Positions 11,681 through 20,915 of a DNA stretch of 64,000 nt are shown one piece after another. Position numbers and translations under genes: made by a program. The stretch spans positions 61,511-125,510 of the forward strand of contig NZ_JZUE01000019.1 of the NCBI RefSeq assembly GCF_000969605.1, read 5' to 3'. The notes under the pieces are model-generated. The model was not told where the DNA came from and made no database searches. It saw only the letters and a program-made list of their open reading frames with translations. The stretch is from Aquincola tertiaricarbonis (GTDB taxonomy: Bacteria > Pseudomonadota > Gammaproteobacteria > Burkholderiales > Burkholderiaceae_C). Numbering within the stretch: the first letter of the stretch is position 1; every line of letters starts with the position of its first letter.

Positions 11681-12796
11681 TTAACGTCGCAAAACCAGCC
11701 AACGTGGCGACCGGAAGCGCACGATCCGCCAGTACAGGCTGACGTAGCTGACCGCGAACAGCAGGATGAAGAAGCCGAGCACCGGCGTGCTGTTCCACCA
11801 CAGCACGGAGGGCACCAGCGACATCATGCACAGCATCCACAGGTAGGGCGAGGTCATGGAGTTGCGGCGGGTGATCTCCCGGGCGCTGCGGCTGCCGACG
11901 GCCCAGCGGATCACCCGGCGGTAGATCAGCGAATGCAGGTGGATGCCATCGGGCAGTCCGGGCGACACCTCCTTCAGGAAGCGGCGCCGGTAGATGGAGA
12001 AGAGCGTCTCGAACACCGGGTAGATGCAGATCAGCAGCGGGAACATGGGCGAGACGGTCGGGTTGCGGAAAAGCAACATGATCGCCAGCTCCGACACCAT
12101 GAAACCCAGGAAATACGCGCCGCCGTCGCCCAGGAAGATCAGGCCGGCCGGAAAATTCCAGATGAAGAAGCCCAGCACCGCGCCCACCGTGGCCAGGGCC
12201 CAGAGCATCACGAAGCGGTCGCCCACCTGGAAGGCTACGTAGCCCACCGCCATCAGCATCATTACCACGCACATGGACGACAGGCCGTTGAAGCCGTCGA
12301 TGATGTTGACCGAGTTGGCCACCCCGGCCACCACGAACACGGTGACCAGCGCCGCGCCCAGCGGAAAGCCGACGATCCAGTCCAGCCCCGGCAGGTCGGT
12401 GCGCACGATCACCGCATTGACGAAATACACCGCCAGCGCGGCCGAGATGGCCGTGGCGATGAGCCGGTTGCGCGGCGATACCCGCTTGGTGAGGTCTTCC
12501 ACCAGGCCGGCGATGAAGGCCGGCAGGCCGCACGACACCAGCAACACGCTGAGCCAAAGGTACTCCGGCGCGGTGGCTGCCACGGTGGCCACGCCAGCCA
12601 CCACGGCGGCGAAGATGCCGACGCCGCCAATGCGCGGCACCGACTTGGCATGGAATTTCTGGGGGCCCGACAGATCGGAGTCGGCGGTCAGGTGGGCATG
12701 CCGGTGAGCGGAGCGAATCACGAGCAGCGTCACGAGGCCCGAGACAGCAAAGCCCAAGAGCAGGATCAACATGGCGCGCGAGTGTAGCGAGGCCAT
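11681..12796 (-). CDS. WecA/MraY-family undecaprenyl-phosphate glycosyl-1-phosphate transferase
   Basis: Polytopic membrane enzyme that starts a lipid-linked glycan by moving a sugar-1-phosphate (GlcNAc-type in WecA) onto undecaprenyl phosphate. About ten hydrophobic segments are visible. Family motifs are present: GLVEDLTKRVSPRNRL, NSVNIIDGFNGLSSM (the Asp-rich site), FLGDGGAYFLGFM and the His motif GIHLHSLIYRR. I place the start at 12796 (MASLHSR, 371 aa) because AAGGA lies eight bases upstream; the Met at 12772 has no such site. It is divergent from the OPX gene by 143 bases and is one of two initiating transferases in the window. Confidence 0.88.
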   Translation of the reverse strand: MASLHSRAMLILLLGFAVSGLVTLLVIRSAHRHAHLTADSDLSGPQKFHAKSVPRIGGVGIFAAVVAGVATVAATAPEYLWLSVLLVSCGLPAFIAGLVEDLTKRVSPRNRLIATAISAALAVYFVNAVIVRTDLPGLDWIVGFPLGAALVTVFVVAGVANSVNIIDGFNGLSSMCVVMMLMAVGYVAFQVGDRFVMLWALATVGAVLGFFIWNFPAGLIFLGDGGAYFLGFMVSELAIMLLFRNPTVSPMFPLLICIYPVFETLFSIYRRRFLKEVSPGLPDGIHLHSLIYRRVIRWAVGSRSAREITRRNSMTSPYLWMLCMMSLVPSVLWWNSTPVLGFFILLFAVSYVSLYWRIVRFRSPRWLVLRR

Positions 12797-12868
12797 GCAC
12801 CGTTTCCTTGCGCGGACGCAAGGAGAAAATGCACCTCGCACCACCCCGGAGCTGCGGGAGGCCGCCGT

Positions 12869-12874
12869 TAGAAT
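12869..12874 (+). promoter_or_regulatory. Possible -10 element upstream of the export gene
   Basis: TAGAAT lies about 65 bases before the export-protein ATG in the 143-base divergent region. TAGAAT inside a GTTAGAATTC context is a frequent -10 look in GC-rich Burkholderiales, but no good -35 is visible at the usual distance. Low confidence. It would drive the plus-strand glycan run. Confidence 0.3.
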
Positions 12875-12939
12875 TCCGCGCCGCAGCCGTCTGCAAGCGT
12901 GCTGCCGCCCTTTTGGGCACCGAGACACGAAGGCCTTTC

Positions 12940-14952
12940 ATGACCGAATTGATCCCGCGCCGCCAGCCTGTTTGGCGTGCGCCGATGGGCGCCCTGGTGG
13001 CGGCCATCTCCCTGACGATGCCCTGGGTGGGCAGCCATGCGCAGGTGCAGACGGCGCAGATGCTGCAGAACTACCAAGGCGGCCAGGGCACGCTGCAGCA
13101 GCAGCAACAACAGCAGCAGTCGCAACAGCAGCAGATCACCACCGGCGGCGACGCTTACGGCCAGGATGCAGGCGGCCCGGTGCGGCTGCGCCAGCAAGGC
13201 GCGTCGCAAAACAACAACACTCGCAACGGCGTGGGCCCCGATGCCAACGGCTACCTGCGCGAGCCGCGCCTGCCCTACCGGCCCGGCGAGTTCGAGCTGT
13301 TCGTCAACAAGCTGGCCGGCACGCTGCCGGTGCTGGCGCCGGACGGCAAGATCACGCTGGACGACACCTCGGTGCGCCGTTTCGGCGCCGAGCTGGTGAC
13401 GCCCGAACTGGCCGGCGAGCAAGGCGCCGACTTCATGCCGCAGGTGCCGGCGGACTACCTCATCACGCCGGGCGATGAGATCGCCCTGACCATCTGGGGT
13501 TCGGTGGACGCCGACCTGCGCCTGGTGGTCGACCGTGCCGGCCGCCTGAACATCCCGCGCGTGGGCTCGGTGCTGGTGTCGGGCGTGCGGTATGGCGACC
13601 TGCCCTCGCTGCTGAACCAGCGCGTGGCGCAGGTGTTCCGCAACTTCCAGCTCAGCGTGTCGCTGGGGCAGCTGCGCAGCATCCGCATCTACGTCACCGG
13701 CTTCACCGCCAAGCCGGGCTCGTACACCGTCAGCAGCCTGTCGACCGTGGTCAACGGCCTGATGCGCGCCGGCGGCCCTTCGGCGGCCGGCACCTTCCGC
13801 AACATCGAGCTGCGCCGCGCCGGCAAGCTGGTGAGCCGGCTCGACCTGTACGACCTGCTGATCAAGGGCGACCGCAGCGGCGACCGCGTGCTGCAGCCCG
13901 AAGACGTCATCCACATCGGTGCCGTGGGCACGCAGACGGCCGTGATCGGCAGCGTCAACAAGCCGGCCATCTTCGAGCTGAAGAAGGGCGAGACGGTGGA
14001 CGACGTGCTGCGCATGGCTGGCGGCCTGACGGCCGTGGCCGACCGCGGGCGCCTGTCGGTCGAGCGGCTGGACGAGCGCATCGGCGCCCGGGTGTCGCAG
14101 CTGCACCTGCCCGAAGACCTGAACCAGACCCCTTCCAGCGGCGACGTGCTGCGCGCCTTCAGCGCGGTGGAAGCCACGCTGCCGCAGGACAAGCAGAACA
14201 AGCGGGTGCGCATCGAAGGCGAAGTGGCCCGCCCGGGCGACTACATCCTGCCGCCCAACAGCTCCATTGGCGACGCCATCCGTGTGGCGGGCGGGCTGAC
14301 GCCGAATGCGTATGTGTTCGGCACGGAGTTCTCGCGCGAGAGCGTGCGGATGACGCAGCAGGAGAACTACGAGCGGGCGCTGCGGGATCTGGAGACGGAG
14401 TTTGCGAAGAAGACCGGTACGCAAAGAGCGTTGAGTGCGGATGAGGCGGCCATTCAGGCGAGCCAGGGGTCGGGTGCTACACGGCTGATCGAACGGCTGC
14501 GAGCCGTGCGGCCGACCGGGCGGATCGTTCTGCAGCTCGATCCAGTCGCCGCCCAGTTGCCTGACCTGGTGATCGAAAGCGGCGACCGGATCTACATCCC
14601 GTCCATCCCGACGTCCGTCGGTGTGTTCGGCAGCGTTTTCAACGGCGGCAGCTACCTGTACAGCAACGACCGGAAGGTGACCGACTACGTGCGGCTGGCG
14701 GGCGGTACGACCCGGGGCGCAGACGACGGCAGCGCCTTTGTGCTGCGCGCCAACGGCAGCGTGGTCAGCGCACGCCAGAGCAGCGGGTTCTTTTCAGGCG
14801 GCAATCTGGACGTGCCGGCGCTGCCCGGTGACACGGTGTTTGTACCTGAAGAGCTGAACAAGACGACGTTCCTTCAATCGGCGAAGGAATGGACGCAGAT
14901 CCTTTACCAGTTCGGCTTGGGTGCGGCTGCATTGCAGACGCTGAAGAACTGA
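12940..14952 (+). CDS. Outer-membrane polysaccharide export (OPX/Wza-family) protein with SLBB domains
   Basis: Secretin-like exporter of capsule or exopolysaccharide chains, 670 aa. A signal peptide (about residues 1-35, ending GSHAQ) has no Cys lipobox, unlike Wza itself. A Gln tract follows (about 53-65), then the poly-export domain (VPADYLITPGDEIALTIWG...LNIPRVGSVLVSG) and several SLBB/soluble-ligand repeats (VYVTGFTAKPGSYTV-like, IEGEVARPGDYILP, GSVFNGGSYLYS). The length is roughly twice that of Wza, as in long OPX proteins with extra SLBB repeats. The start at 12940 has GAAGG upstream; the longer frame lacks a signal peptide at its N-terminus. Its stop overlaps the start of the Wzz gene (TGATG). 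Confidence 0.9.
   Translation: MTELIPRRQPVWRAPMGALVAAISLTMPWVGSHAQVQTAQMLQNYQGGQGTLQQQQQQQQSQQQQITTGGDAYGQDAGGPVRLRQQGASQNNNTRNGVGPDANGYLREPRLPYRPGEFELFVNKLAGTLPVLAPDGKITLDDTSVRRFGAELVTPELAGEQGADFMPQVPADYLITPGDEIALTIWGSVDADLRLVVDRAGRLNIPRVGSVLVSGVRYGDLPSLLNQRVAQVFRNFQLSVSLGQLRSIRIYVTGFTAKPGSYTVSSLSTVVNGLMRAGGPSAAGTFRNIELRRAGKLVSRLDLYDLLIKGDRSGDRVLQPEDVIHIGAVGTQTAVIGSVNKPAIFELKKGETVDDVLRMAGGLTAVADRGRLSVERLDERIGARVSQLHLPEDLNQTPSSGDVLRAFSAVEATLPQDKQNKRVRIEGEVARPGDYILPPNSSIGDAIRVAGGLTPNAYVFGTEFSRESVRMTQQENYERALRDLETEFAKKTGTQRALSADEAAIQASQGSGATRLIERLRAVRPTGRIVLQLDPVAAQLPDLVIESGDRIYIPSIPTSVGVFGSVFNGGSYLYSNDRKVTDYVRLAGGTTRGADDGSAFVLRANGSVVSARQSSGFFSGGNLDVPALPGDTVFVPEELNKTTFLQSAKEWTQILYQFGLGAAALQTLKN
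13096..13134 (+). repeat. CAG/CAA glutamine-codon tract in the export gene
   Basis: Eight Gln codons, one Ser codon and four Gln codons in a row, mostly CAG with three CAA interruptions, just after the signal peptide. Such a near-perfect trinucleotide run can change length by slippage in units of three without breaking the frame. It is not part of any recognised domain. Confidence 0.8.
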
Positions 14953-16136
14953 TGGGCGAGAAGATGCAATCACAAGACGCCCGCGCCGGTATTCCGGATG
15001 ATGCTTTCGAAGACGACAGCGAAACCATCGGCTTGCTCGAACTGGGCGTGATTCTGAAGTCGCGCTGGAAGTTGCTGATCGGCGCGCCGCTGCTGGCGGG
15101 AGCGCTGGCCTACGGCGCGGCTTTCCTCATTCCGCCGACCTTCACCGCGACCACCACCTTCCTGCCACCGCAGCAGCAGCAGAGTTCAGCGGCTTCAGCA
15201 CTTGCCTCGTTGGGCGCGCTGGCGGGGCTGGCTGGTGGAGCGGGGGTGAAGACGCCGGCAGACCAGTACGTGGCATTCATGCAGAGCGCCACGGTGTCCG
15301 ATCGCATCATCGACCGTTTCGATCTGATGAAGGTGTATGAGTCGAAGCTGCGGATGGATGCGCGCAAGAAGCTGACGGACAACGCGAAGATCACAGTAGG
15401 CAAAAAGGACGGTCTGATTTCCGTCTCAGTGGACGATGGAAACCCGAAGCGGGCAGCGGACATCGCCAACGCCTACATCGACGAGCTGCGGCGCCTGTCT
15501 TCCTCATTGGCTGTGACCGAAGCGCAGCAACGCCGCGTGTTCTTCGAACAGCAACTGATGCAGACCAAGGAGCGCTTGACCACCGCGCAGCGCGCGCTCG
15601 AGGCCAGCGGCTTCACTGAAGGCGCATTGCGTTCAGAGCCGAGATCGGCTGCTGAATCCTATGCGCGCCTGCAAGCCGAAGTCACTGCTGCAGAAGTCAG
15701 GCTGCAGACGATGCGCGGCGCCTACAACGAAAACGCGCCCGAGTTTCGGACTGCGCAGGACAGGCTCGCGGCGCTTCGGGGTCAGTTGGCGCGCACCGAG
15801 AAGGTTCGGGGTAACGGCGACGACAGCGACTACGTCGGCAAATACCGCGAGTTCAAGTATCAAGAGACCTTGTTTGATCTGTTCGCGCGCCAATACGAAC
15901 TCGCCCGCGTGGATGAAAGTCGTGAAGGCGCATTGGTGCAAGTCGTCGACACCGCAACGCCGCCCGAGCGGCGCAGCAAGCCCAAGCGCAGCTTGATTGC
16001 TGCCGGCACATTCGTGGTCGTTGGCCTGCTGCTCGCCATGGCATTGATCATCCGTCACGTTTCGCGCCTGACGCCCATCTCGCCCCAGCGGGCGGAGCGG
16101 CTGGCCGCGTTGAAGGCGTCGCTGCGGTCAACCTGA
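14952..16136 (+). CDS. Wzz-type chain-length determinant / polysaccharide co-polymerase
   Basis: Inner-membrane protein of 394 aa that sets polysaccharide chain length. It has an N-terminal membrane span (LLIGAPLLAGALAYGAAFLI, about residues 43-62), a long periplasmic region with coiled-coil character, and a second span near the C-terminus (SLIAAGTFVVVGLLLAMALII) preceded by the Pro-rich PPERRSKPKR that is typical of Wzz. There is no C-terminal tyrosine-kinase domain, so it is PCP-1-like and not Wzc-like. The start at 14952 overlaps the upstream stop; the Met four codons later is an alternative. It pairs with the OPX gene and is followed nine bases later by the dideoxysugar genes. Confidence 0.88.
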   Translation: MGEKMQSQDARAGIPDDAFEDDSETIGLLELGVILKSRWKLLIGAPLLAGALAYGAAFLIPPTFTATTTFLPPQQQQSSAASALASLGALAGLAGGAGVKTPADQYVAFMQSATVSDRIIDRFDLMKVYESKLRMDARKKLTDNAKITVGKKDGLISVSVDDGNPKRAADIANAYIDELRRLSSSLAVTEAQQRRVFFEQQLMQTKERLTTAQRALEASGFTEGALRSEPRSAAESYARLQAEVTAAEVRLQTMRGAYNENAPEFRTAQDRLAALRGQLARTEKVRGNGDDSDYVGKYREFKYQETLFDLFARQYELARVDESREGALVQVVDTATPPERRSKPKRSLIAAGTFVVVGLLLAMALIIRHVSRLTPISPQRAERLAALKASLRST

Positions 16137-16145
16137 GCCTTAGCC

Positions 16146-17138
16146 GTGCCAACCGTCACCCTGGCCAATAGCAAACAGTACGAAGCCACGCCCGGCACTT
16201 CGCTGCTGGACGCCGCCTTGTCCGCCGGTTTGGTGCTGGAGCACAGCTGCAAGACCGGTCGCTGCAGTTCCTGCAAGGCCCGTGTCGTCAGTGGACGTAC
16301 CGAGCGCCTCCGGCCTGAAGAAGTCCTGGGGGCCATCGACGTTGAGCAAGGTTGGATCCTCACCTGTGCCCGCGCCGCTGTGGACGACGTCGCACTCGAC
16401 ATTGAAGACCTAGGCGACCTTGCCGACTACCCCGCCCGCACCTGGCCTGCTCGCATCCAGCAGATCGAGCGCGTGCTGGACGACGTCGTCAAGGTCACAC
16501 TGCGTCTGCCGCCCACCGCCAAGCTGCGCTACCTGCCCGGCCAGTACATCAACGTGCTGGGCCCGGACGGCTTGAAGCGCGCCTACTCCATCGCCAATGC
16601 AGCACCCGGCCCCACCGGCCCGGTGGAATTGCACATCCGGGCAGTGCAAGGCGGCGCGATGAGCGCCTATTGGTTCGGCCGCGCGCAGGTCAATGACCTG
16701 GTGCGCCTGCACGGCCCGCTCGGCACCTTCTTCCTGCGTGATGCGGCGGGCGAACAGGTGGTGTTTCTCGCCACCGGCACCGGCATTGCGCCGGTGAAGG
16801 CCATGCTTGAGCAATTGACCGCCACGCCCGAGCAGCAACGCCCTGCTTCGATCACCGTGTACTGGGGCTGTCGGCACCCTCAAGAGCACTACTGGGTGCC
16901 AAACGACGAGGGCTTGCCTGTGCGGTTCGTGCCTGTTGCGTCGCGGCCGCAAGAGGACTGGACCGGCGCTCGCGGCCACGTGCAGAACGTGTTCATGGCC
17001 GATGCACCCGATTTAAGCCGCACCTGGGTCTACGCCTGCGGCTCCAACGACATGATCGAAAGCGCCCAGCGCCAACTGCTGGCCGCAGGGCTGCCTGCCC
17101 GCCGCTTCCACTCCGACGCGTTCGTCGTTTCCGGCTGA
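16146..17138 (+). CDS. ascD: CDP-6-deoxy-delta-3,4-glucoseen reductase (E3, AscD/DdhD type)
   Basis: Iron-sulfur flavoprotein of 330 aa that passes electrons from NAD(P)H to the dehydrase encoded at 19015, completing C-3 deoxygenation of CDP-4-keto-6-deoxyglucose. The plant-type [2Fe-2S] cysteines are Cys35, Cys40, Cys43 (HSCKTGRCSSC) and Cys74 (LTCA). The flavin domain has RAYSIANA (RxYS), and the NAD domain has LATGTGIAPVKAM and ACGSNDMI. The start is GTG at 16146. It is the first gene of a contiguous set in the same order as Yersinia ddhD-ddhA-ddhB-ddhC. General ferredoxin reductases share the fold, but the context decides. Confidence 0.93.
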   Translation: MPTVTLANSKQYEATPGTSLLDAALSAGLVLEHSCKTGRCSSCKARVVSGRTERLRPEEVLGAIDVEQGWILTCARAAVDDVALDIEDLGDLADYPARTWPARIQQIERVLDDVVKVTLRLPPTAKLRYLPGQYINVLGPDGLKRAYSIANAAPGPTGPVELHIRAVQGGAMSAYWFGRAQVNDLVRLHGPLGTFFLRDAAGEQVVFLATGTGIAPVKAMLEQLTATPEQQRPASITVYWGCRHPQEHYWVPNDEGLPVRFVPVASRPQEDWTGARGHVQNVFMADAPDLSRTWVYACGSNDMIESAQRQLLAAGLPARRFHSDAFVVSG

Positions 17139-17162
17139 CGCCCTTCCCCCCGAAAGCAAGCA

Positions 17163-17936
17163 ATGAAAGCTGTCATCCTGGCCGGCGGCCTGGGTACTCG
17201 TTTGAGTGAAGAAACTGCGCTGCGGCCCAAGCCCATGGTGGAGATCGGCGGCAAGCCGATCCTTTGGCACATCATGAAGCTGTATGCCTCGCATGGCGTC
17301 AACGACTTCATCATTTGCTGTGGCTACAAGGGCTACGTGATCAAGGAGTACTTCGCGAACTACTTCCTGCACATGTCCGACGTCACCTTCGACATGCGCG
17401 AGAACCGCATGCATGTGCATGAGCGTCGCGCCGAGCCTTGGCAAGTGACGCTGGTGGACACCGGCGACGAGTCGATGACCGGTGGCCGGCTCAAGCGAGT
17501 GGCGGAGCATGTGAAGAACGAAACCGAGTTCTGCTTCACCTATGGCGACGGCGTGGGCGACATCGACATCACCGCCTCCATCGCCTTCCACCGCGCGCAT
17601 GGAAAACCCGCCACGCTGACGGCCACCCTGCCGCCTGGCCGCTTCGGTGCGCTGGACATGCATGAAGGTCAAGTGCGTTCGTTCAAGGAGAAGCCCAAGG
17701 GCGACGGCGCCATGATCAACGGCGGCTTCTTCGTTCTGAACCCGTCTGTCATCGACTACGTGAAGGACGACAGCACCGTGTGGGAACAGGAGCCGCTGAT
17801 GCAACTGGCCGCTGAAGGTCAGCTCATGGCCTTCCAGCACGAAGGTTTCTGGCAACCCATGGACACCCTGCGCGACAAGCACCACCTCGAAGAACTTTGG
17901 GCCAGCGGCAAGGCACCCTGGAAGCGCTGGGACTGA
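17163..17936 (+). CDS. rfbF: Glucose-1-phosphate cytidylyltransferase
   Basis: Makes CDP-glucose from glucose-1-phosphate and CTP, the entry step to CDP-3,6-dideoxyhexoses (257 aa, family length). The nucleotide-binding start [15 protein letters not shown], then [32 protein letters not shown], and C-terminal [18 protein letters not shown] are specific for RfbF/AscA and differ from RmlA. It lies 24 bases after the E3 gene and five bases before the 4,6-dehydratase. Confidence 0.97.
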   Translation: MKAVILAGGLGTRLSEETALRPKPMVEIGGKPILWHIMKLYASHGVNDFIICCGYKGYVIKEYFANYFLHMSDVTFDMRENRMHVHERRAEPWQVTLVDTGDESMTGGRLKRVAEHVKNETEFCFTYGDGVGDIDITASIAFHRAHGKPATLTATLPPGRFGALDMHEGQVRSFKEKPKGDGAMINGGFFVLNPSVIDYVKDDSTVWEQEPLMQLAAEGQLMAFQHEGFWQPMDTLRDKHHLEELWASGKAPWKRWD

Positions 17937-17941
17937 GAACC

Positions 17942-19018
17942 ATGAACGTCGACACCGCCTTCTGGCGCGGCAAGCGCGTGCTGCTCACCGGCCACACCGG
18001 CTTCAAGGGCAGCTGGCTGTCGCTGTGGCTGCAAAGCATGGGCGCCGAGTTGCAGGGCTTCGCGCTGCAGCCGCCCACCCAACCAGCTCTGTTCGATGAA
18101 GCACAGGTGGCCGAGGGCATGGCCTCCACCATCGCCGACGTGCGCGACCGCGATGCCGTGCTGGCCACGTTCAAGGCCTTCAGGCCCGAGATCGTCATCC
18201 ACATGGCGGCCCAGCCGCTGGTGCGCCTGTCGTATGACCAGCCGGTGGAAACCTACGCCACCAACGTGATGGGCACGGTGCATGTGCTCGACGCCGCCCG
18301 CCAGACCGACAGCGTGCGCGCCATCGTCAACGTGACGACGGACAAGTGCTACGAGAACAAGGAATGGGTCTGGGGCTACCGTGAAGACGAGCCGATGGGC
18401 GGCCACGACCCCTACAGCAACAGCAAGGGCTGCTCCGAGCTGGTGACGGCCGCCTACCGCAAGTCCTTCTTCACCGGCCGCGGCGTGGCGTTGGCCTCCG
18501 CCCGTGCCGGCAACGTGATCGGCGGCGGCGACTGGGCGCTCGACCGGCTGGTGCCCGACGTGCTGCGCGCCTTCGAGCGCGATGCGCCCGTGCGCATCCG
18601 CAATCCGCATTCGATCCGCCCCTGGCAGCATGTGCTGGAGCCGCTGTCGGGCTACCTGGTGCTGGCGCAGACCCTGTGCACGCAAGGCACCACGGCGGCC
18701 GAGGCGTGGAACTTCGGCCCGCACGACGACGATGCCAAGCCGGTGCAGTGGATCGTCGAGAACCTGGTCAAGCGCTGGGGCCGCGGTGCGCGCTGGGCGG
18801 TGGACGAAGGCGACCACCCGCACGAGGCGCACTACTTGAAGCTGGACATCTCCAAGGCCGGCAGCCGCCTGGGCTGGCGGCCGGCGTGGTCGCTGGACAC
18901 GGCGCTTGCCAAGATCGTCGACTGGCACCAAGGTTGGCTGGATAAGCAGGACGTGCGCGATGTCTGCCTGCAGCAGATTGCGCAATACATGAACACGAAG
19001 ACCAAGGAAATTGCATGA
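17942..19018 (+). CDS. rfbG: CDP-glucose 4,6-dehydratase
   Basis: NAD-dependent extended SDR (358 aa) converting CDP-glucose to CDP-4-keto-6-deoxyglucose. The cofactor motif is [11 protein letters not shown], the catalytic Thr-Asp-Lys is [17 protein letters not shown], and the Tyr-Lys pair is in [23 protein letters not shown] and [14 protein letters not shown] are diagnostic for RfbG. The start at 17942 gives the usual N-terminus. It overlaps the next gene by four bases. Confidence 0.97.
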   Translation: MNVDTAFWRGKRVLLTGHTGFKGSWLSLWLQSMGAELQGFALQPPTQPALFDEAQVAEGMASTIADVRDRDAVLATFKAFRPEIVIHMAAQPLVRLSYDQPVETYATNVMGTVHVLDAARQTDSVRAIVNVTTDKCYENKEWVWGYREDEPMGGHDPYSNSKGCSELVTAAYRKSFFTGRGVALASARAGNVIGGGDWALDRLVPDVLRAFERDAPVRIRNPHSIRPWQHVLEPLSGYLVLAQTLCTQGTTAAEAWNFGPHDDDAKPVQWIVENLVKRWGRGARWAVDEGDHPHEAHYLKLDISKAGSRLGWRPAWSLDTALAKIVDWHQGWLDKQDVRDVCLQQIAQYMNTKTKEIA

Positions 19019-20367
19019 GCAGCGTCATCGCTCCCATCCTCACCCCGGCCGACGCGCTGCGCCGCCAGATCTCCGAGCTGGTGAAGCAGTACGCCGACCT
19101 GACGCTGGCACCCAAGCCCTTCGTGCCCGGTGAAACGCCGGTGCCCGTGTCGGGCAAGGTGATTGGCGCGAAGGAACTCCAGCTGATGGTCGAAGCCTCG
19201 CTGGACGGTTGGCTGACCACCGGCCGCTTCAACGCCATGTTCGAGCAGCGCCTGGCCAAGTTCCTGGGCGTGCAGTACCTGATCACGGTGAACTCGGGTT
19301 CGTCGGCCAACCTGGTGGCCTTCTCCACCCTCACCTCGCCGCGCCTGGGCGACCGTGCCATCAAGCAGGGCGATGAGGTGATCGGCGTGGCCGCAGGCTT
19401 CCCGACCACGGTCAACCCGATCCTGCAGTTCGGCGCCGTGCCGGTCTTCGTCGACGTGGACCTGGCCACGCACAACATCGACGCCAGCCTAATCGAAGCG
19501 GCCATCACGCCCAAGACCAAGGCCATCATGCTGGCGCACAGCCTGGGCAACCCGTTCAACCTGGATGTGGTGACGGCGCTGTGCAAGAAGTACAACCTGT
19601 GGCTGGTGGAAGACTGCTGCGACGCGCTGGGCGCTACGTACAACGGCCAGCTGGTCGGCACCTTCGGTGACATCGGCACGCTGAGCTTCTACCCCGCCCA
19701 CCACATCACCATGGGTGAAGGCGGCGCGGTGTTCACCAACAACCCCGAGCTGAAGCTGATCGCCGAGTCGTTCCGCGACTGGGGCCGCGACTGCTACTGC
19801 CCGCCCGGCAAGGACAACACCTGCAACAAGCGCTTCTGCTGGAACAAGAAGGAGCTGGGCGGCGACCTGCCTGACGGCTACGACCACAAGTACACCTACA
19901 GCCACCTGGGCTACAACCTGAAGATCAGCGACATGCAGGCCGCCTGCGCGCTGGCGCAGATGGACCGTGTGGACGAGTTCATCGCCAAGCGGCGCGCCAA
20001 CTTCACTTACCTGAAGAACCGCCTGGCCAGCGTAGCCGAGTTCCTGCACCTGCCGGAAGCCACGCCCAATAGCGAGCCCTCGTGGTTCGGCTTCCCGCTG
20101 GTGCTGAAGGACACCGCCGGCGTGCAGCGCAGCGATCTGATCAACTTCCTCGATCAGAGCAAGATCGGTACGCGTCTGCTGTTTGCCGGCAACCTGACGA
20201 AGCAGCCGTACATGGCGGGCCGCAACTTCCGCGTGAGCGGTCAGCTGACCAATACCGACATCGTGATGAACCAGACCTTCTGGCTGGGCACCTTCCCGGC
20301 GCTGGGGGAGGAGCAGTTGGACTACATCGCGGAGAAGTTGGAAGAGTTTTTTGGGGTGAATTTCTGA
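19015..20367 (+). CDS. rfbH: CDP-4-keto-6-deoxy-D-glucose 3-dehydrase (E1, AscC/RfbH)
   Basis: PMP-dependent [2Fe-2S] dehydrase of 450 aa that removes the C-3 hydroxyl together with the E3 reductase. In the DegT fold the PLP-binding Lys is replaced by His: [15 protein letters not shown] carries His229 where ordinary aminotransferases have Lys, the known hallmark of E1. Cluster cysteines are Cys260, Cys262, Cys270 and Cys275 ([17 protein letters not shown]). The product pool is CDP-3,6-dideoxy-4-ketoglucose. Located directly after rfbG with ATGA overlap. Confidence 0.97.
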   Translation: MSSVIAPILTPADALRRQISELVKQYADLTLAPKPFVPGETPVPVSGKVIGAKELQLMVEASLDGWLTTGRFNAMFEQRLAKFLGVQYLITVNSGSSANLVAFSTLTSPRLGDRAIKQGDEVIGVAAGFPTTVNPILQFGAVPVFVDVDLATHNIDASLIEAAITPKTKAIMLAHSLGNPFNLDVVTALCKKYNLWLVEDCCDALGATYNGQLVGTFGDIGTLSFYPAHHITMGEGGAVFTNNPELKLIAESFRDWGRDCYCPPGKDNTCNKRFCWNKKELGGDLPDGYDHKYTYSHLGYNLKISDMQAACALAQMDRVDEFIAKRRANFTYLKNRLASVAEFLHLPEATPNSEPSWFGFPLVLKDTAGVQRSDLINFLDQSKIGTRLLFAGNLTKQPYMAGRNFRVSGQLTNTDIVMNQTFWLGTFPALGEEQLDYIAEKLEEFFGVNF

Positions 20368-20376
20368 TCTCCCACC

Positions 20377-20913
20377 ATGGAGCTGATTCCTACGTCGCTG
20401 CCGGGCTGCTTCGAGATCCGGCCTTTTTTTGCGAAGGACGAGCGCGGCACCTTCGTGAAGACCTTCCACTCCGACCGCTTTGCCGAGGCCGGGCTCCCGG
20501 TGGAATGGCGCGAGGAGTTCTACTCCAGCTCGCGCAAGGGTGTAATCCGCGGTATGCACTTCCAGACACCGCCACTCGATCACGAGAAGCTTGTGTATTG
20601 CATGCATGGCCGGGTACTGGACGTGGTGGTGGATCTGCGCCGAGCCTCGCCAACCTATGGTCATCATTTGGCGATTGAACTCGATGCAACGAAGGGTCAC
20701 GGACTGATGATCCCGAAAGGCATGGCGCACGGCTTTCTTGCGCTGACCGACGACGTGCTGATGGCCTACAAGGTGACCAGCGTACATGCGCCGGCCAACG
20801 ACACTGGAATCCATTGGAACTCCTTCGGACTGGACTGGGGCATCGACCAGCCCATCGTGTCCGAGCGGGATCGCTCCCATCCGCAACTTGGCGACTTCGC
20901 TTCGCCCTTTTGA
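20377..20913 (+). CDS. RmlC-family epimerase, probable CDP-dideoxyhexulose 5-epimerase (AscE-like)
   Basis: Cupin epimerase of 178 aa. The RmlC catalytic residues look preserved: His61 in IRGMHFQ, Lys71 in EKLVYC and Tyr131 in MAYKV. Compared with the rhamnose enzyme in this same window (46621-47190), the residue six after the catalytic Tyr is His137, where that enzyme has Tyr144. Since it follows the four CDP-3,6-dideoxy-4-ketohexose genes and precedes an SDR reductase, its likely role is epimerisation at C-5, as AscE does in CDP-ascarylose synthesis. It is not needed for abequose, paratose or tyvelose. The substrate assignment is inference from context. Confidence 0.75.
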   Translation: MELIPTSLPGCFEIRPFFAKDERGTFVKTFHSDRFAEAGLPVEWREEFYSSSRKGVIRGMHFQTPPLDHEKLVYCMHGRVLDVVVDLRRASPTYGHHLAIELDATKGHGLMIPKGMAHGFLALTDDVLMAYKVTSVHAPANDTGIHWNSFGLDWGIDQPIVSERDRSHPQLGDFASPF

Positions 20914-20915
20914 CC

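Noticed and set aside
13096..13134. CAG-rich repeat considered as a CRISPR or minisatellite
   Set aside because: No spacer structure; it is an in-frame glutamine run within one gene.
19015..20367. Missing PLP lysine in rfbH considered as a broken gene
   Set aside because: His in place of Lys is the known feature of the E1 dehydrase family, and the iron-sulfur cysteines are intact.
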